The notes beneath the pieces are model-generated. The model was not told the origin of the DNA. It ran no database searches and worked only from the letters and a program-made list of their open reading frames with translations. The position numbers and the translations under genes were made by a program. Below, piece by piece: positions 33,546 to 44,373 of a DNA stretch of 64,000 nucleotides. The DNA comes from Coprinellus micaceus (taxonomy: Eukaryota > Basidiomycota > Agaricomycetes > Agaricales > Psathyrellaceae): assembly GCA_951394405.1 (NCBI GenBank), contig OX596337.1:4092001-4156000 (forward strand), written 5' to 3'. The first letter of the stretch is position 1; each line of letters begins with the position of its first letter.

Positions 33546-34814
33546 CTAAGGCGGAGCCATCTTCTCCCTCGTACTCGCCCTCGGCCTCTTCGGCTTATCC
33601 TCAAACCGACTGGGGATCGTCGAGCCCGGCCGCGCACCCGCACTCGCACTCGTCGAACCCGCGCGTCTCCGGTCACCTGCGCTGCTTTCCCTCCTATCCC
33701 CAGGTGTGCTTTCCCTCCTCCCCGACGATTGACCTTGACTGCTCTCCCTCCTTGGAGGTCCAGGCGGATGAGCCGCACCAGACTCTCTACGCTGAGGTAA
33801 AGGATGAGAACCCGCGGCCGAGCTCTCCCTCTCCCTCCTCACCATTCCTTGCGCACCCCCGCTCCCACTCCGACTACGCGTCCTCGTCTTCTCCCTCGTC
33901 TCTTCCCGAACCCCGGAACTCGACGACGGCGTCGGTGTCGATGGGTACGCAGGAGGTGGGGGTAAGGGCGGGGTAGCCGAAGACATCGAAGGCGAACTTC
34001 CAACCGGGTTTGGGTCAGGTACCCTAACCGGATTGGGCTCGGGTATAGGCGACGGACTCCCTCTCAGAGGGATGGATTCACCCTCAGCCGCGGGTGGGTG
34101 TGTAGAGGATGTTTGGGAGAGGGGCCGCGAGCGTGTGTCTGTACCTGTACCTGAGCCTGAGATGGGTCGGGAGCGTGTGTCTGAGCCTGAGATAGGGCGA
34201 GAGCGTGTGCCAGTACCCGAACCTGAAATAGGTCGGGAACGTGTACCTGAGATTGGTCGGGAGCGCGGGGGGGAGAGGGGGCGCGGGGAAGATGAGCCGC
34301 TTCTCGAGGCGGTTTGGCTTTGCGTTTGACTTTGGTTGGGGTTCTGGGTTTGAGGTAGAGATAGAGGACGAGATGGGATAGGTGAAGGAGAGGGTTGAGG
34401 TGGGGAGGGAGACGAAGGGCTGGAACTATGTTCAGGCGTCAACACCACCGCACTGTCCTTCCGGTCCCTCATCTCTAGCTCTTCCCCTCCCTCTCCCACC
34501 GCTTTCTTATCCTTCGCCCACCCTTCTCCCCCATCTCCTTCCACTCCTATTTCCCTCCCATCCCCATAAACGCCCCCTCCTTCTGGTGGCGCAACATGCC
34601 CGTCTTCACTGTCGCTCCCATTCGGATGCCTCCTCCGCTGCACCGCCGCCCTCGCCCACAGACCCAGGAGGGTGATGATGATGATCCCAAATACGACGGG
34701 GAGTGCGATTTTGAGGCCTAAGCCCCCGCGGTATTGGGCTCGTTTCGTTAGAGCGTGGGTTTGGGTGAGGTGAGTATAATAACTATAAGATTCTAAGGCG
34801 CGACGGGCGGGCAT
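33546..34814 (-). CDS. Single-pass membrane protein with RSRPISG repeats
   Basis: Uninterrupted 422-codon ORF starting MPARRALESYSYYTH. A single transmembrane helix near residues 33-52 (KIALPVVFGIIIITLLGLW) is followed by basic residues AAVQRRRH, so the long C-terminal tail is probably cytosolic. The tail is low complexity: acidic and glycine rich, then Pro/Ser/Gln rich, then five RSRPxSG-type units (RSRPISGT, RSRPISGSGTGT, RSRPISGSD and similar), then RRES repeats, ending KPKRPRASTREKMAPP. RRxS and SRPIS motifs are plausible kinase sites. No domain is recognised and orthology is uncertain. The upstream part may carry an unseen signal exon, as such tails often belong to proteins with a secreted ectodomain. 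Confidence 0.55.
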   Translation of the reverse strand: MPARRALESYSYYTHLTQTHALTKRAQYRGGLGLKIALPVVFGIIIITLLGLWARAAVQRRRHPNGSDSEDGHVAPPEGGGVYGDGREIGVEGDGGEGWAKDKKAVGEGGEELEMRDRKDSAVVLTPEHSSSPSSPSPPQPSPSPIPSRPLSLPQTQNPNQSQTQSQTASRSGSSSPRPLSPPRSRPISGTRSRPISGSGTGTRSRPISGSDTRSRPISGSGTGTDTRSRPLSQTSSTHPPAAEGESIPLRGSPSPIPEPNPVRVPDPNPVGSSPSMSSATPPLPPPPAYPSTPTPSSSSGVREETREKTRTRSRSGSGGAQGMVRRERESSAAGSHPLPQRRESGAAHPPGPPRRESSQGQSSGRRESTPGDRRESSAGDRRRAGSTSASAGARPGSTIPSRFEDKPKRPRASTREKMAPP

Positions 34815-36328
34815 GGTCGATCAGTAGCGGGGTTGTGTGTGGTGGGAGGCGGCGCGTCGGGATGTGCGTGTGTGTAGAAGGCGGGAAGATGCAGAGAGCG
34901 TGCTACGTGGCTGTCGGGGTGCACTGTGTACCAGGAATCAGGAATAAAGCGCCCCAGTATGTTGACGCGGTATCTTTCGATGTGTCGCTACGAACGTTCA
35001 GCGAACGCGAATAGTGGGAGGGAGGTATCGCTGAGTTCAAGTCGTAAAGGAAACGTGGACTCGTGAAACCGCAGGGAGTGGTGAGGGCGCAGTGAGGGCG
35101 CTCCTTAGTGGGGAAGCAAAGCGCTGGAGGGCGATCATCCGTCATGAGTGTTATGATATAGAGGGCACGAGGCAGAAAAATGGAATCATGGAAGCGCACC
35201 TGGGTCACTCGGTCACCTTCCCAAAACTCGGCGTCGTGCACCCAGAACTCGGCGTCTCTGCGCTTCAAGCCTTCCAAGGCTCGGGTACGCGGGCCCAAAG
35301 CCTCCCAGACCTGGAGAAGGGAACGTCAAATGACGGTGGGGTGACCCGGATGACGAGAAGCGAGCCCAAAATAGGCTCTGGGGAGGTGGTGAAACGGATC
35401 GAGTTGGGTTGCCTTGGTTGCCTAGATTAGACGTTCCCCTTGTCCTGTTCGAGTCACCGGAAGACCGCGAAGTACCACGAAGTGATTCGAGGGAAGGGCG
35501 GATCGGGGAGTGTGGGTCCCAAGCAGCGGGAGTGGGGGCAACGTGGCGAAGATCGACGTGGGTGGTTTACGCTACCGGGGACGCCGCGTGGTTGGACGTA
35601 AGTACGGTCGGTGGAGGGCGTATGTGGGAGGGTTATGTAGAGCTACGTGGGCTAGTGGGGGTTCCGGGAGGAGGGAGGGTGGGGGAAAATGGGGGAAAAT
35701 GCGAGGATTTAAAAACGAGATGGTGGCGGCGGGAATGGGTGCAATATAATAATACTAATCTACGTGGCCCGTCCGTTCAGGGTCCCGTCCCCGGTGAATT
35801 GAATTGAATTGAGTTGCGGTCGGCGGTGCGGAGTTGGATGCCAGTCATCATGGTCAGGTCCAAGCTGCGACTCCGCGATTGGACGCGATCATTCATCCCG
35901 GTGGGTGTCAGGCACAACGCGCGATTGGGTGATACCAGAGGGCTTGGATGTGCTTGGGTGCTTGGGTACCTTGGATGTAGTGGGTGCTTGGTGTGTGAGT
36001 GGGCAAGTGGGTGAGATAGATTGGTATGGACGACGGATCCAGGAGCGATCTCTCTCGACCTCTGCTTCCAATTGTCGGCCACCCCTCGATTGAAACTCGC
36101 TCCGGTCCCGATCCCCCATCCTCAGCCTTGCAATTGTTCCCCACACCCATGTCTCACCCTCGCACAATTGCACGATCGACTGAACGCCTGTCTAACGGTC
36201 CCGGTGGCGGTCAACGGGTTGGCCGTGGCGATCAGGGGTTCTGGGGTTTCGGAGGCGACGGCCATGACAGTCACGGTGGTCCATGCGATATTGGTCTCTA
36301 GAAGGCTGGTCGTCTAAAACTTGAAAGT
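34815..36328. other. Intergenic stretch with diverged duplicate blocks
   Basis: No supported gene. About 35940-36180 resembles 40920-41100 (shared AGATTGGYATGG and CTCCGG blocks). About 36185-36300 resembles 36484-36590 (shared GGTTTCGGAGGCGA), so a small local duplication brackets the MetRS-like relic. Confidence 0.5.
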
Positions 36329-36480
36329 AAGCGCCCGGTATCGTGATTGATGGCGTCGACGTGACGCGACAGGGCTCGGTAACTCCCGCGTCATCCTCTT
36401 CTCTGACGGCGAGCTGAGGGCGACAACGATGTTAGCTGCGCACGTCCTCCTCCTCCGACCTCCTCACAACCTCTCTCCAT
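36329..36480 (+). pseudogene. Relic of the mitochondrial MetRS promoter and 5' end, copy 1
   Basis: Aligns with about 44270-44420: GATTGATGGCGTCGACGTGA, then CTCCCGCGTCA, an ATG-containing start and TCCTCCTCCGACCTCCTCA. The frame closes shortly after the start and none of the enzyme domain follows, so it is only a 5' relic. Confidence 0.65.
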
Positions 36481-36703
36481 GTAGCACTCGACGGTTCCGA
36501 CGGAGGTCAATTGGTTGTGAACAGTGGCAATCAGGGGTTCAGGGGTTTCGGAGGCGAGGGCCTTAATTACTTAAGTAGTGGTCTGGCGATCGAACCCGAG
36601 CTCCACTGAACTGATAATCTGCGGTGGAGGGGCGGGCGGAGGGAACCGTGTGTCACATAATCATTGCTGCTAATTACTCTCGTCACGCCGTCAACGAGGC
36701 ACA

Positions 36704-37606
36704 CTACAGCCTAAGGACGATACCCCACTTTCCCCTTCTAAAAAATCTTGCAAAGCGGGCGCGCGCAGCTATGAATACCAATCCCCAAGGGGCGGCTACA
36801 CATACCACGGCGCTGATGGCGTTCTGTCCTGCGTTGTTGGACTCTGCGACCCTAGCGTATGTGACCACCATGATCAGCATGGCGAAGACCCCCGTATGGA
36901 ACTCGAGAAGCCCTATGTGCGATATAAAGTCTATCAGCAGGAAAGTCCGTTTACATGGCGACTTTAAATTATGGAGGACGTACATGACCACCACAGAAAG
37001 CGTATCGCCAGGTAGACATCAGGGCTTACATACGCTCGAAGCCACTGTCCTTCCTCTGCGAACCGTGAACGGTCCCGGGCGTGCGAAGTGGGATTTAATG
37101 CTGCTGCCCCGCGGTGCACCTGATTGTAGCAATATATCAACATAAACACGACCATCGTGGCCCCACTGTTGAACAGAATCGCAGTGTAGCAGCAGGTTAC
37201 AACAAAGTCCTTTTGCGCTGGTATCACAGTTTCCGGGTAGTTTTTCGGATCCTTGAAGAAGCCGAATAGCTGGGCTGAGGTTCCTGCGAGCAAACCAGAC
37301 TAGATTTCAAATCGAAATTTGGGCTCGCGCCCGGACTTTGGTGAGATATCGAGGAACGTACGGAGGCGTTTGGCTTACCACGACCGCTGCAGTTTGCAAG
37401 GTTGCTTGCGTGCCATCGATGGCTGATTTGACCACGGGCGGCAACTCGTCTGACAGGCCGTATCTCACGCTCAGCCGCTGTTGCAGATTCGGAGTAGGAG
37501 GAAGCTCACAATTGAGATCTATGTATCCTTCCTTCCACTCAGTCGGGCCTGAACTTAGGTCTTGTAGTAGAATCTCCGAGTCTGTGGAGTCTGCTTGCTG
37601 GGCCAT
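36704..37606 (-). CDS. Four-helix membrane protein, paralogue P2
   Basis: Exons 37606-37510, 37449-37379, 37299-36984 and 36930-36704 give 236 residues; introns 60, 79 and 53 bp. N-terminus MAQQADSTDSEILLQDL is charged and cytosolic-like. Exon 2 (ELPPVVKSAIDGTQATLQTAAVV) leads into helix 1 with GLLAGTSAQLFGFFKDPKNYP. Helix 2 is VTCCYTAILFNSGATMVVFM, followed by the loop VHRGAAALNPTSHARDR; helices 3 and 4 are in the last exon (FAMLIMVVTYARVAESN; AVVCVAAPWGLVFIAA) with a basic end FARFFRRGK. Unrecognised, apparently lineage-specific family. The upstream flank is shared with P3. Confidence 0.78.
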
Positions 37607-38225
37607 GGATTAGCAGGTGGGGGTGTGAAGTGTGGCGGGGGAGGAAGAAGGTCGAGTAGCTCTTACCGCACACCATACACACATTATCACATATGGAAAA
37701 GGCTAAAATTATATCCGCCAGCTTTTGCCTAATGAGGCAGATCCGGTCCTCTATGTACTTAGGTATCCCCTGCGGTGTAAGTGTCTCGTGAATGGCCCTC
37801 ACGATTCTGAGGCAATCCCCAGAGACTTTGGGAGACCATCGTAATGCATATTTCGGATACCCCTCCGCGGTCAGACTCATAATTTTTGTTTTGTGTCCCT
37901 AAGGAAACCGCCAATAAGTACTGGTGTTTGCGCTCCCCTTTCGATGGAACGAATCAGGATTCGTATCAGGACCAAATCGTTAGCGGCACTCGCATTTCCT
38001 AGATTTCGGGCCAGAAGTGGTGCTAAGCGCTAAATGTCAAGAGTTCGTTCTAATTTACACGGCTACGTGACCATCTTTATCTCGCCGACAGGGAGATCGG
38101 GTTATCTCCAGGGTCATTTGACTGCGTGAGCCTACGCCCAAGAGGTGGGGTCGATCTACTTTACATCACGCGGGTCGTCCACTGCCCACTTGGGTTGCCT
38201 GCGTAGAGTTGACGCTCATTCTGAT
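37607..38225. other. Upstream flank of P2, duplicated upstream of P3
   Basis: About 600 bp align in order with 43544-44200: the CTGCGGTGTAA and GTGAATGGCCCTC blocks, AGAAGTGGTGCT-GCGCTAAA, and GGTCATTTGAC. It should include the P2 promoter. Similarity stops at about 38220. Confidence 0.6.
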
Positions 38226-38248
38226 CCGGCCTTCACTGTGTAGGTCGC

Positions 38249-38405
38249 CGCGGGGGAAGTGCCCGGGGAAGCCTCCGATCGGTCGATTGATTACCAGGGG
38301 AAATTCTCTCAGTTCGAAGGCGGGGGATATTTCCTCGCTCAACGGGGTTTAATTCCCAGGTCCCGGCGGGGAATTTTCGCCCAAGCGGCCAGGGGATTTG
38401 CACAA
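38249..38405. repeat. GGGGAT-box cluster, left
   Basis: About seven boxes in 150 bp, most in the same orientation: GCGGGGGAAG, CCGGGGAAGC, AGGGGAAATT, CGGGGGATATTTCC, CGGGGAATTTTC, AGGGGATTTGC. Spacing is about 20-30 bp. Confidence 0.7.
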
Positions 38406-39127
38406 GGCATACCCCATACTCGTTTATCAAGTTCAGTGTGGTGCGTTGGGTATATATTACAGAATAATGTGTGTGTCCATGCATCTCACTGAATTCCCAG
38501 TAGTTTAAATTGCCCAAATTTTGCTCTCGAGGGTCGCTGTACAAGGTGAAGTGGGACTTAGCGCGAAATAATGCTTCGGCTGAGAGCCCATAGAGGGCGA
38601 GCGGCTGACCGACTGCAGTTGCAGGACCAGGCTGCCTCCGATGATCGAGCAGTGATGCTTATAACGAGCACGATGCCTGTCAGCCATCGCCGTGCACATC
38701 GCCCTCTCATTTGCTCCCCGTCCCCACAATCTCAGACCAAGGTCTTTGGTGAGTCAATTCAGTGTAGCTGGCCGGCCCGCAGCCCTAAGCTCCCCATCGT
38801 CTCCCCTTGTAGATTCGCTCGAGGTGCCCCGATTCCCCGCCTTGACTGGCATACGGTTGGTCATGCTCGCTGCTCAGACTTTATTTTGTTACTGACTTGC
38901 TTAGTTCCGTCCACGGGATATAGACTCGGAGGCGAGTGGTGTCCAAGCTTCCGTTGTTAGTTAGTGTTCGCGTTGCTTGTGAATGGGCCTTGTACCACTG
39001 AACCTACTACCGCTCCATCGCCTTGGGGCGCTGTACTCTACCATTGACCGTGCTTTCAAATATATATTATCTTGCCCTGTACTACTACCCTGCTCGTTCA
39101 ATCATTACCGCTGCTATTACGCGCCCA

Positions 39128-39450
39128 TATCCCCCAATGATCCCCCGCCAACCGAGTGAATTTCTCCCGGACCAAGGAATAATCCCCCGTAGCTCCAGGG
39201 AGAATTCCCCCGTCCGTCTATACGACGAACGAGCAAATATCCCCCGGCGAACAGGAGAAAATCCCCCAGGGCTCGCCAGGGACCTGCCGGGGGATGTGTT
39301 GCAAATGTCCGGGGGATTATACCCTGATAATCCCCCGGACCCATTTCCCCCGTTCCGAGGGATTATCTCCCGTTCGCCGGGGGATAACCCCCCGATTGGC
39401 GGGGGATCTTTCCTAGTTTGCCGGGGGATCGACCTGGGGAATTTCCCCTG
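39128..39450. repeat. GGGGGAT-box cluster, right, both orientations
   Basis: About fifteen boxes in 320 bp alternating between ATCCCCCGG and CCGGGGGAT, for example AATCCCCCGTAG, ATATCCCCCGGCG, CCGGGGGATTAT, AATCCCCCGGAC, CCGGGGGATAAC, CCGGGGGATCGAC, closing with GGGGAATTTCCCC. Sequences between boxes are not repeated. Confidence 0.8.
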
Positions 39451-39489
39451 GGGCTGGGTACACAGTGCTTTCCCTCAATCGAGCCAGCG

Positions 39490-39680
39490 AACAGGGGGGA
39501 CGGTGAGTCTGGTGAGGTGGCCGCTGAGCGCCTCGGTATAGCGTCGAGGGCAAGATGTGGTATTGATCCTGTATACCACTGACATCTACACACATCAGGT
39601 AACTATCATAATCTAATCTAATCTAATCTATGGTGATGCTGGCTGTGCTGGGCGCCTAAGCGCCCTGGCACAACGTGAGG
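39490..39680 (+). repeat. Dispersed repeat with internal TAATC microsatellite, copy 2
   Basis: Reverse-orientation partner of 5985-6165. Contains GTCGAGGGCAAGATGTGGTA, a run of TAATC units at about 39611-39630 and the end CTGGGCGCCTAAGCGCCC. Class unknown. Confidence 0.55.
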
Positions 39681-39785
39681 TGTGCGCCGTGCAGCAGAGG
39701 GATTCCAGAACTGTAGTGCGTAGGGAGGGATATCTATACGTGAGCCAACCTGGAGGGAAGGGGAGGAAGGGGGAAAACTTAGAAC

Positions 39786-39960
39786 AAGCGCCCAGGCGAT
39801 GTGCCAGTGATTGATGGCATCGACGTGACGCGACGCCACGTGTGCTCGGGCTCGGTAACTCCCGCGTCAGTGCTTGTCCTATGACGGTGAGGGCCACGAC
39901 GACGATGTTGCTTCGCGCATCCTCCTCCCACCTCTTCATCTCTCTCTATCACGGCTCTCT
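39786..39960 (+). pseudogene. Relic of the mitochondrial MetRS promoter and 5' end, copy 2
   Basis: Aligns with about 44265-44430: GTGATTGATGGCATCGACGT, GACTCCCGCGTCA-type block, GACGACGATGTTG with the start codon, and CATCTCTCTCTATCACGGCTC. Closer to the intact gene than copy 1, but the coding similarity ends after the targeting-peptide part and no HIGH or KMSKS motif follows. Confidence 0.7.
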
Positions 39961-40030
39961 TCTTCTATTCCCCCGCCTAAGGTTGGCGGGAGCTTCACGG
40001 TAGAAACACTCTGTCAACTGCCATCAGCGA

Positions 40031-42676
40031 GGTCTCGCAACGTGTCCCACGGGACCTTCTGCGCGTAAGCGCCTATCATTACGAGTCGTCCACGTCATAT
40101 TCATGGCCGCTAGGTAGGCGTTTGGCGTCGTATATATCTTTCAGGTATATTTGAATGGCCTTTAGTATGAATCTGAGCCAATGCTGTGAGAAGTGAGGTA
40201 AAATATCGCCTCTGTGATGGAAAAGGTTCAACAAACCCTAAAAGGTACTTGGGAAGCTTGCGAACTCTAGATATTCGTCCACACTAGCTTCATTATGGTC
40301 TTTTGGGTCTGATTCATCGTCTTCCACTCTTCCCATCCTGCACAACCCCTCCCTCAATAAAATTGAGCATCGCCGCGCTCGGATTCGAACCCGCGAGGTC
40401 TCTTTCGGCTTTTGCCGAGGTCCATGGGACGCGCTTACCAACCGCCCGATTCCCGCGAACCTCCCCATTGGCCCCTGATTTTGGGGTACTCCCCAAACTA
40501 AGGGCTTTTACATGGATAAGGGGGGCTAAAATAGCGAGAGGTACCATAGAATATACTTAGCGTGCACCTGGTATCTGCAAAGGCCTTGGAAAGTCACCCA
40601 CCCCTACCGGGCGGAGATCGAATTCGTCAGGCAAGTCTCGCGAAGCTGAGAATTCCTACCGTGAAGCTCCCGCCAACGGTACCCGCCGCCACTTGCTCGG
40701 TCTTACAAGTTATGTACTCGCAATGCTCCCACCTCCACGCCCTTTTGCCAACCATAACCACACCCGTCCCCGGGGACCGACATCCTTGCGCGGTCCGCTA
40801 CGAGTGGATTGGTTGAGCCGGGGAGGGACCCAGCGCCCCATGGACCCCAAAAGTCGGCGGCAAAAGGTGGGGGGATGATGCTGTCAGCGATGGCAGCGAC
40901 GGCAGCTCCTTAGCTTGGCTATGAATGGGATGTAGTCGGGTGCCTGAATGCAACGGGCTCGAGCGGGTGCGTGGGGTAGATTGGCATGGTCTAGGGGCTA
41001 TGATGATGCACGATCTCCCTCTACCTGTCCTCCGCCATTCCAATTCCTGGACTTTCGATTGACACATTGCTCCGGCACCAATCCAAGTTACCTTCAGCAT
41101 CGAATCTGTTGAGTGCCTGGTGAGCGCGGACTCATGGATTGCACGGAGGGCTCGACGGGCGAATCCCGATCCTTGGGTCGCCGTTGTCTTATTACCCTCG
41201 CTAAGCTCGGGGCCCGGAAATGCTCCATAGGGTATGACGAACCTTCCTGGACTCCACAAAACGGAAGAGGGTCCGTACCCTTTCTCATTTTGTGCCTCTT
41301 ACAAAACCACCAATGCTACGTGTGCGCTCCCTTTTCAATGTAACGAATCGGGATTCATATCGGGACCGGGTTGTTATTGAGTGGTTATCTACCTACAGCG
41401 GGGACCATCCTACTTAATATAGTCCACAGTGCACCTTCACCTCGAGCCTCGCCTCGCCTGTTCATCGCAACGAGTAGTAGCCCTAAGGCACTATTCCACC
41501 AATAAGCGCCCATACCGTGGAGGTCCCCTTGCGGCAGTGCGGCAGTACGTATCACCGTGGGAGGCCCTTCGCTCCAGGAGGCAGTCCAAGGGTAATCGAG
41601 GGGTCAAGAATGTATTCCAGGGAAGAAGGGGACCCTTCTAGGTATGCAGTTTTGGTTGAGCACCTCTGACTGGAGCCGGCGCTTACTTAGACGTCGCTCG
41701 GCACGTCGGCCGGCGGGTGATACAGCATCCGAAATCGTTTACACAGCGGGGAAGGGTCTATTCAACAAGGTCTATTCATCTGACGTTACATTGTCGTGAC
41801 GTCGTATTCCGTGGCTTGGCCTTCACCTGGATATCCCTTCTATCTTTCCAAGGGGCCATGGGCGATTCACGTTTCCGTTAACCTGATTGTCCCATTCCCG
41901 CCTCTTTCGTTGGGCTGCACAATCATGTGGTCACCATATGTCCCAAAGGCTGCATGTAATGCGCGTGTTGCAGCAATGGGGCCTTGTAGGAACATCGTGT
42001 GGCGCATCCTCCGGTGTAATTACCCGAAACAGTGTATCCGAATGAGCAACGCACCCACGGACCACTTTCCCCCTCACAGTGGCGGATGTATTGGTTCACC
42101 AGGCCACATTTCGGCCCCTCGGGGTGAACACAGTGACCTCACGTGCAGCGCGCGCACCTCTGCTATCATCTCTGGGTCAAATAACTGAGAGTCAAGCCGC
42201 TCGTACTCTCGTTCAGTCACGACGACACCGTTTCTGAGTTACCCTCCCTCAGCACCCTTATTTTCCATTATCCGAAACTCGTGTAGCGCGGAGCATTACC
42301 TCGTGCAGAAACTGATGCTCCGAGGATGGACTGGCCATCGAGTCGTCCTCTATTAACCACTATCGCTTCTCCATCCGTGAGACCTTCCATTGGAACGGCT
42401 GTCAACTGCGGTTTCGACCGCCTTTTCAACGGTGACGCCTTCAGTTGAACTTATTTTAAATCGCCGTCATATTGAAACTTGTTGATTCGGTTTACAGATC
42501 TTTCCGGCATATTTATTACCTTCCCATCCGCGGGTTGAGCGTAGGTGGGGATAGACGCGACGCCAGTTTTTCACCCTTCCGTCGAGAAACCCGACGCGAA
42601 TCTGGGCTCAGCTGAGCTGACAGACAGTGTGTCGCATTTCTGTTAGTTACTATCGTCGCGGTGTCAATGACTCATT
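40031..42676. other. 2.6-kb stretch of decayed duplicates
   Basis: No supported protein gene. It holds a tRNA-like sequence (about 40372-40458), a block at about 40920-41100 resembling 35940-36180, and a third copy of the P-gene upstream flank at about 41290-41380 (AACGAATCGGGATTCATATC). TAAGCGCC octamers at 40066, 41503 and 41678. Confidence 0.5.
40372..40458 (-). other. tRNA-like sequence, isotype unresolved
   Basis: Read on the minus strand it has a T-loop GGTTCGAATCC, a D-arm-like GGTTGGTAAGCGCG and partly matching ends TCGCGG and GCGGCGA. The T stem does not pair well, and no anticodon loop with a preceding U can be placed without assuming an odd intron. It may be a decayed tRNA. Confidence 0.35.
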
Positions 42677-43543
42677 CTAGGCGGCGCTATCCGGCCTTCT
42701 CTTTCTCGAAACTCTCCAAGCCTTGATCCATGAGGCTACCTGGGATCCCACAGGGATGGCTCCGAAAAACGCAACTATCAGGACAATCCATGCTACTTTG
42801 GGGGACTCTGCAATCCCAGCGTACGTGAGCACCATGCCTATCGTGATACCGACCCCGGAGGAGAACGTGAGGAGCCCTGGGTACCATGGTGCGTGTCAGC
42901 GAGGAACTTCGTCTGCGAGGCCGATGGAGACCTGGGGACGACGTACAATTCCACCATAGATAATGTATCCCCAGGCCGGCCTCGGGCTTAATATACTTTC
43001 GAGTCCACTCTCCTTCCTTGATGTACCGCGGGCGGTCCTTGGCGTGCGAAGCTGGGTCGAACGCCGCTACCCCGCGGTGCACCATATTGAAGCGAGATGT
43101 CAACATGAATACGCACACCGTGGCTCCAATGTTGAGTAGGATGGCAAGGTAGCAGAGGAGTACAACCGTGTCCTTTTGCCCTTGTTTCACAGTTTCTGGG
43201 TAGTTGCTCGGATCCTTGAAGAAGCCGAACAGCTGAGCTGACGTCCCCGCGAGCAAACCAGACTGTATCGGGCTTGAAATTAGAGAAATGTATGGAGGGG
43301 AGTTGGCTTACCACGACCGCTGCAGTTTGTAAGGTTGCTTGTTGGCCATCTACAGCGGATTTGATCACGGGCGGCAACTCGTCTGACCGGTCGGTATCTC
43401 AGGCTCGACTTTCGCAAACGCCAAGTAGTAGGAAGCTCACAGTTGACATCGATGTAGCCTTTCTTCCACTGTATCTCGGACGAGTCTGAGCCTAGATCTT
43501 GGAGTAGAATCTCCGAGTCTGTGGGTTTTGCTTGCTGCGCCAT
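42677..43543 (-). CDS. Four-helix membrane protein, paralogue P3
   Basis: Exons 43543-43441, 43382-43312, 43262-42947 and 42876-42677 give 229 residues, with phases 1, 0, 1 as in P1 and P2. Exon 3 is GLLAGTSAQLFGFFKDPSNYP, then VLLCYLAILLNIGATVCVFML and the loop FDPASHAKDRPRY. The last intron (70 bp) must be spliced: it holds a GCTGAC branch-like site and ends CCCAG, restoring the conserved frame WLLTFSSGVGITIGMVLTYA, AESPKVAWIVLIVAFFGAIP and a basic end. Reading straight through gives a longer ORF to 42687 that has lost the helices and is rejected. Unrecognised family; membrane-located. Confidence 0.76.
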
Positions 43544-44373
43544 GTATTTCCAGGTGAGAGGGTGAAGTGTGGCGGGGGAGTAGGAAGGTCAGTGAGCTAG
43601 CAGCTCTTATCTCGAGACTCGCACTTCACGGCACACATATGGAAACTTGAAAGGCTAACATCCTTTCTGTCAGCTCTGCCTATATGAGGCAGGTCCAGTT
43701 CTCCACGTCCTTGGGTATCCCCTGCGGTGTAACCGTCTCGTGAATGGCCCTCGTGATTCTGAGGCCCATCTCCACCAGACGTTGAGAGACCATCGGAATG
43801 TGCGTTTCGGACAGCCCTGCGCAGCCATATTTCTCATTTCTCGTCTCCTGTCCCTCGGGAAACTGCCAGCACCTATGTGTGCTCCATTTTCAATAGAACG
43901 AATAGGGATTCATATTGGGACTAGTTGTTAATCACACTCGCATTTGCTATTTTCAAGCTAGAAGTGGTGCTGGGCGCTAAACGTGAAGAGTTCGTTCTGA
44001 TTTGCAACGCCACATGGCCATACCTTCCCATTCTCATCTCTCAAGAAGGGAAATCGTCTTATCTTCAAGGGTCATTTGACCGGGAACCGTGCGCGTGAGC
44101 CCACATCGTGACCCGAGAAGTGAATTAGACTACTTTACATCCTGCGGGTCGGGTTCTCTGCCTACTTAGATTGCATGTATAGATTGGGCGTTTGCCCTTG
44201 CGTTACCTTGTTCTCTATCGATACGTGCGCCAGCGAGGAGTAGACTGAGCGAGAGGAAGAACAGGCGCCCGCTAGCGAGTCACGATGTGATTGATGGGAT
44301 GGACGTGACGCGCCTCGGACGCGGCGACTCCCGCGTCAGCGCTTGTCCTCTGACGGTGAGGACCGCGACGACG
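43544..44373. other. Divergent intergenic region of P3 and MetRS
   Basis: No gene. Contains the promoters of P3 (-) and mitochondrial MetRS (+). This is the intact arrangement whose diverged copies lie near P2. Confidence 0.6.

Larger units (their letters stand above)
38226..39730. mobile_element. Unclassified 1.5-kb insertion with GGGGGAT-box clusters
   Basis: It separates two blocks that are contiguous upstream of MetRS (up to about 44200 and from about 44210). It carries two clusters of CCGGGGGAT-type boxes, near the left part (38249-38405) and the right part (39128-39450), and a dispersed repeat at the right end (39490-39680). Weakly similar ends of the type TGTGTAG occur near 38234 and, inverted, near 39590. 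No transposase or reverse transcriptase reading frame was seen. Subterminal repeat clusters are a feature of some DNA transposons, but the class is not established. Confidence 0.45.

Noticed and set aside
32560..33546. Long overlapping minus-strand ORFs
   Set aside because: Two frames are open over the same stretch, with no domain, splice signal or start context.
39490..39680. SINE with a TAATC tail
   Set aside because: Similarity to the copy at 5985-6165 continues beyond the TAATC run on both sides, so it is not a terminal tail, and no convincing A and B boxes were found.
42687..43256. Uninterrupted 189-codon ORF for P3
   Set aside because: Reading through the last intron loses helices 3 and 4, which P1 and P2 conserve. 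Splicing at 42946/42877 restores them.
44287..44373. Earlier ATG of the MetRS gene
   Set aside because: The segment contains acidic residues and is the promoter-like block duplicated elsewhere; the ATG at 44374 starts a clean mitochondrial targeting peptide.
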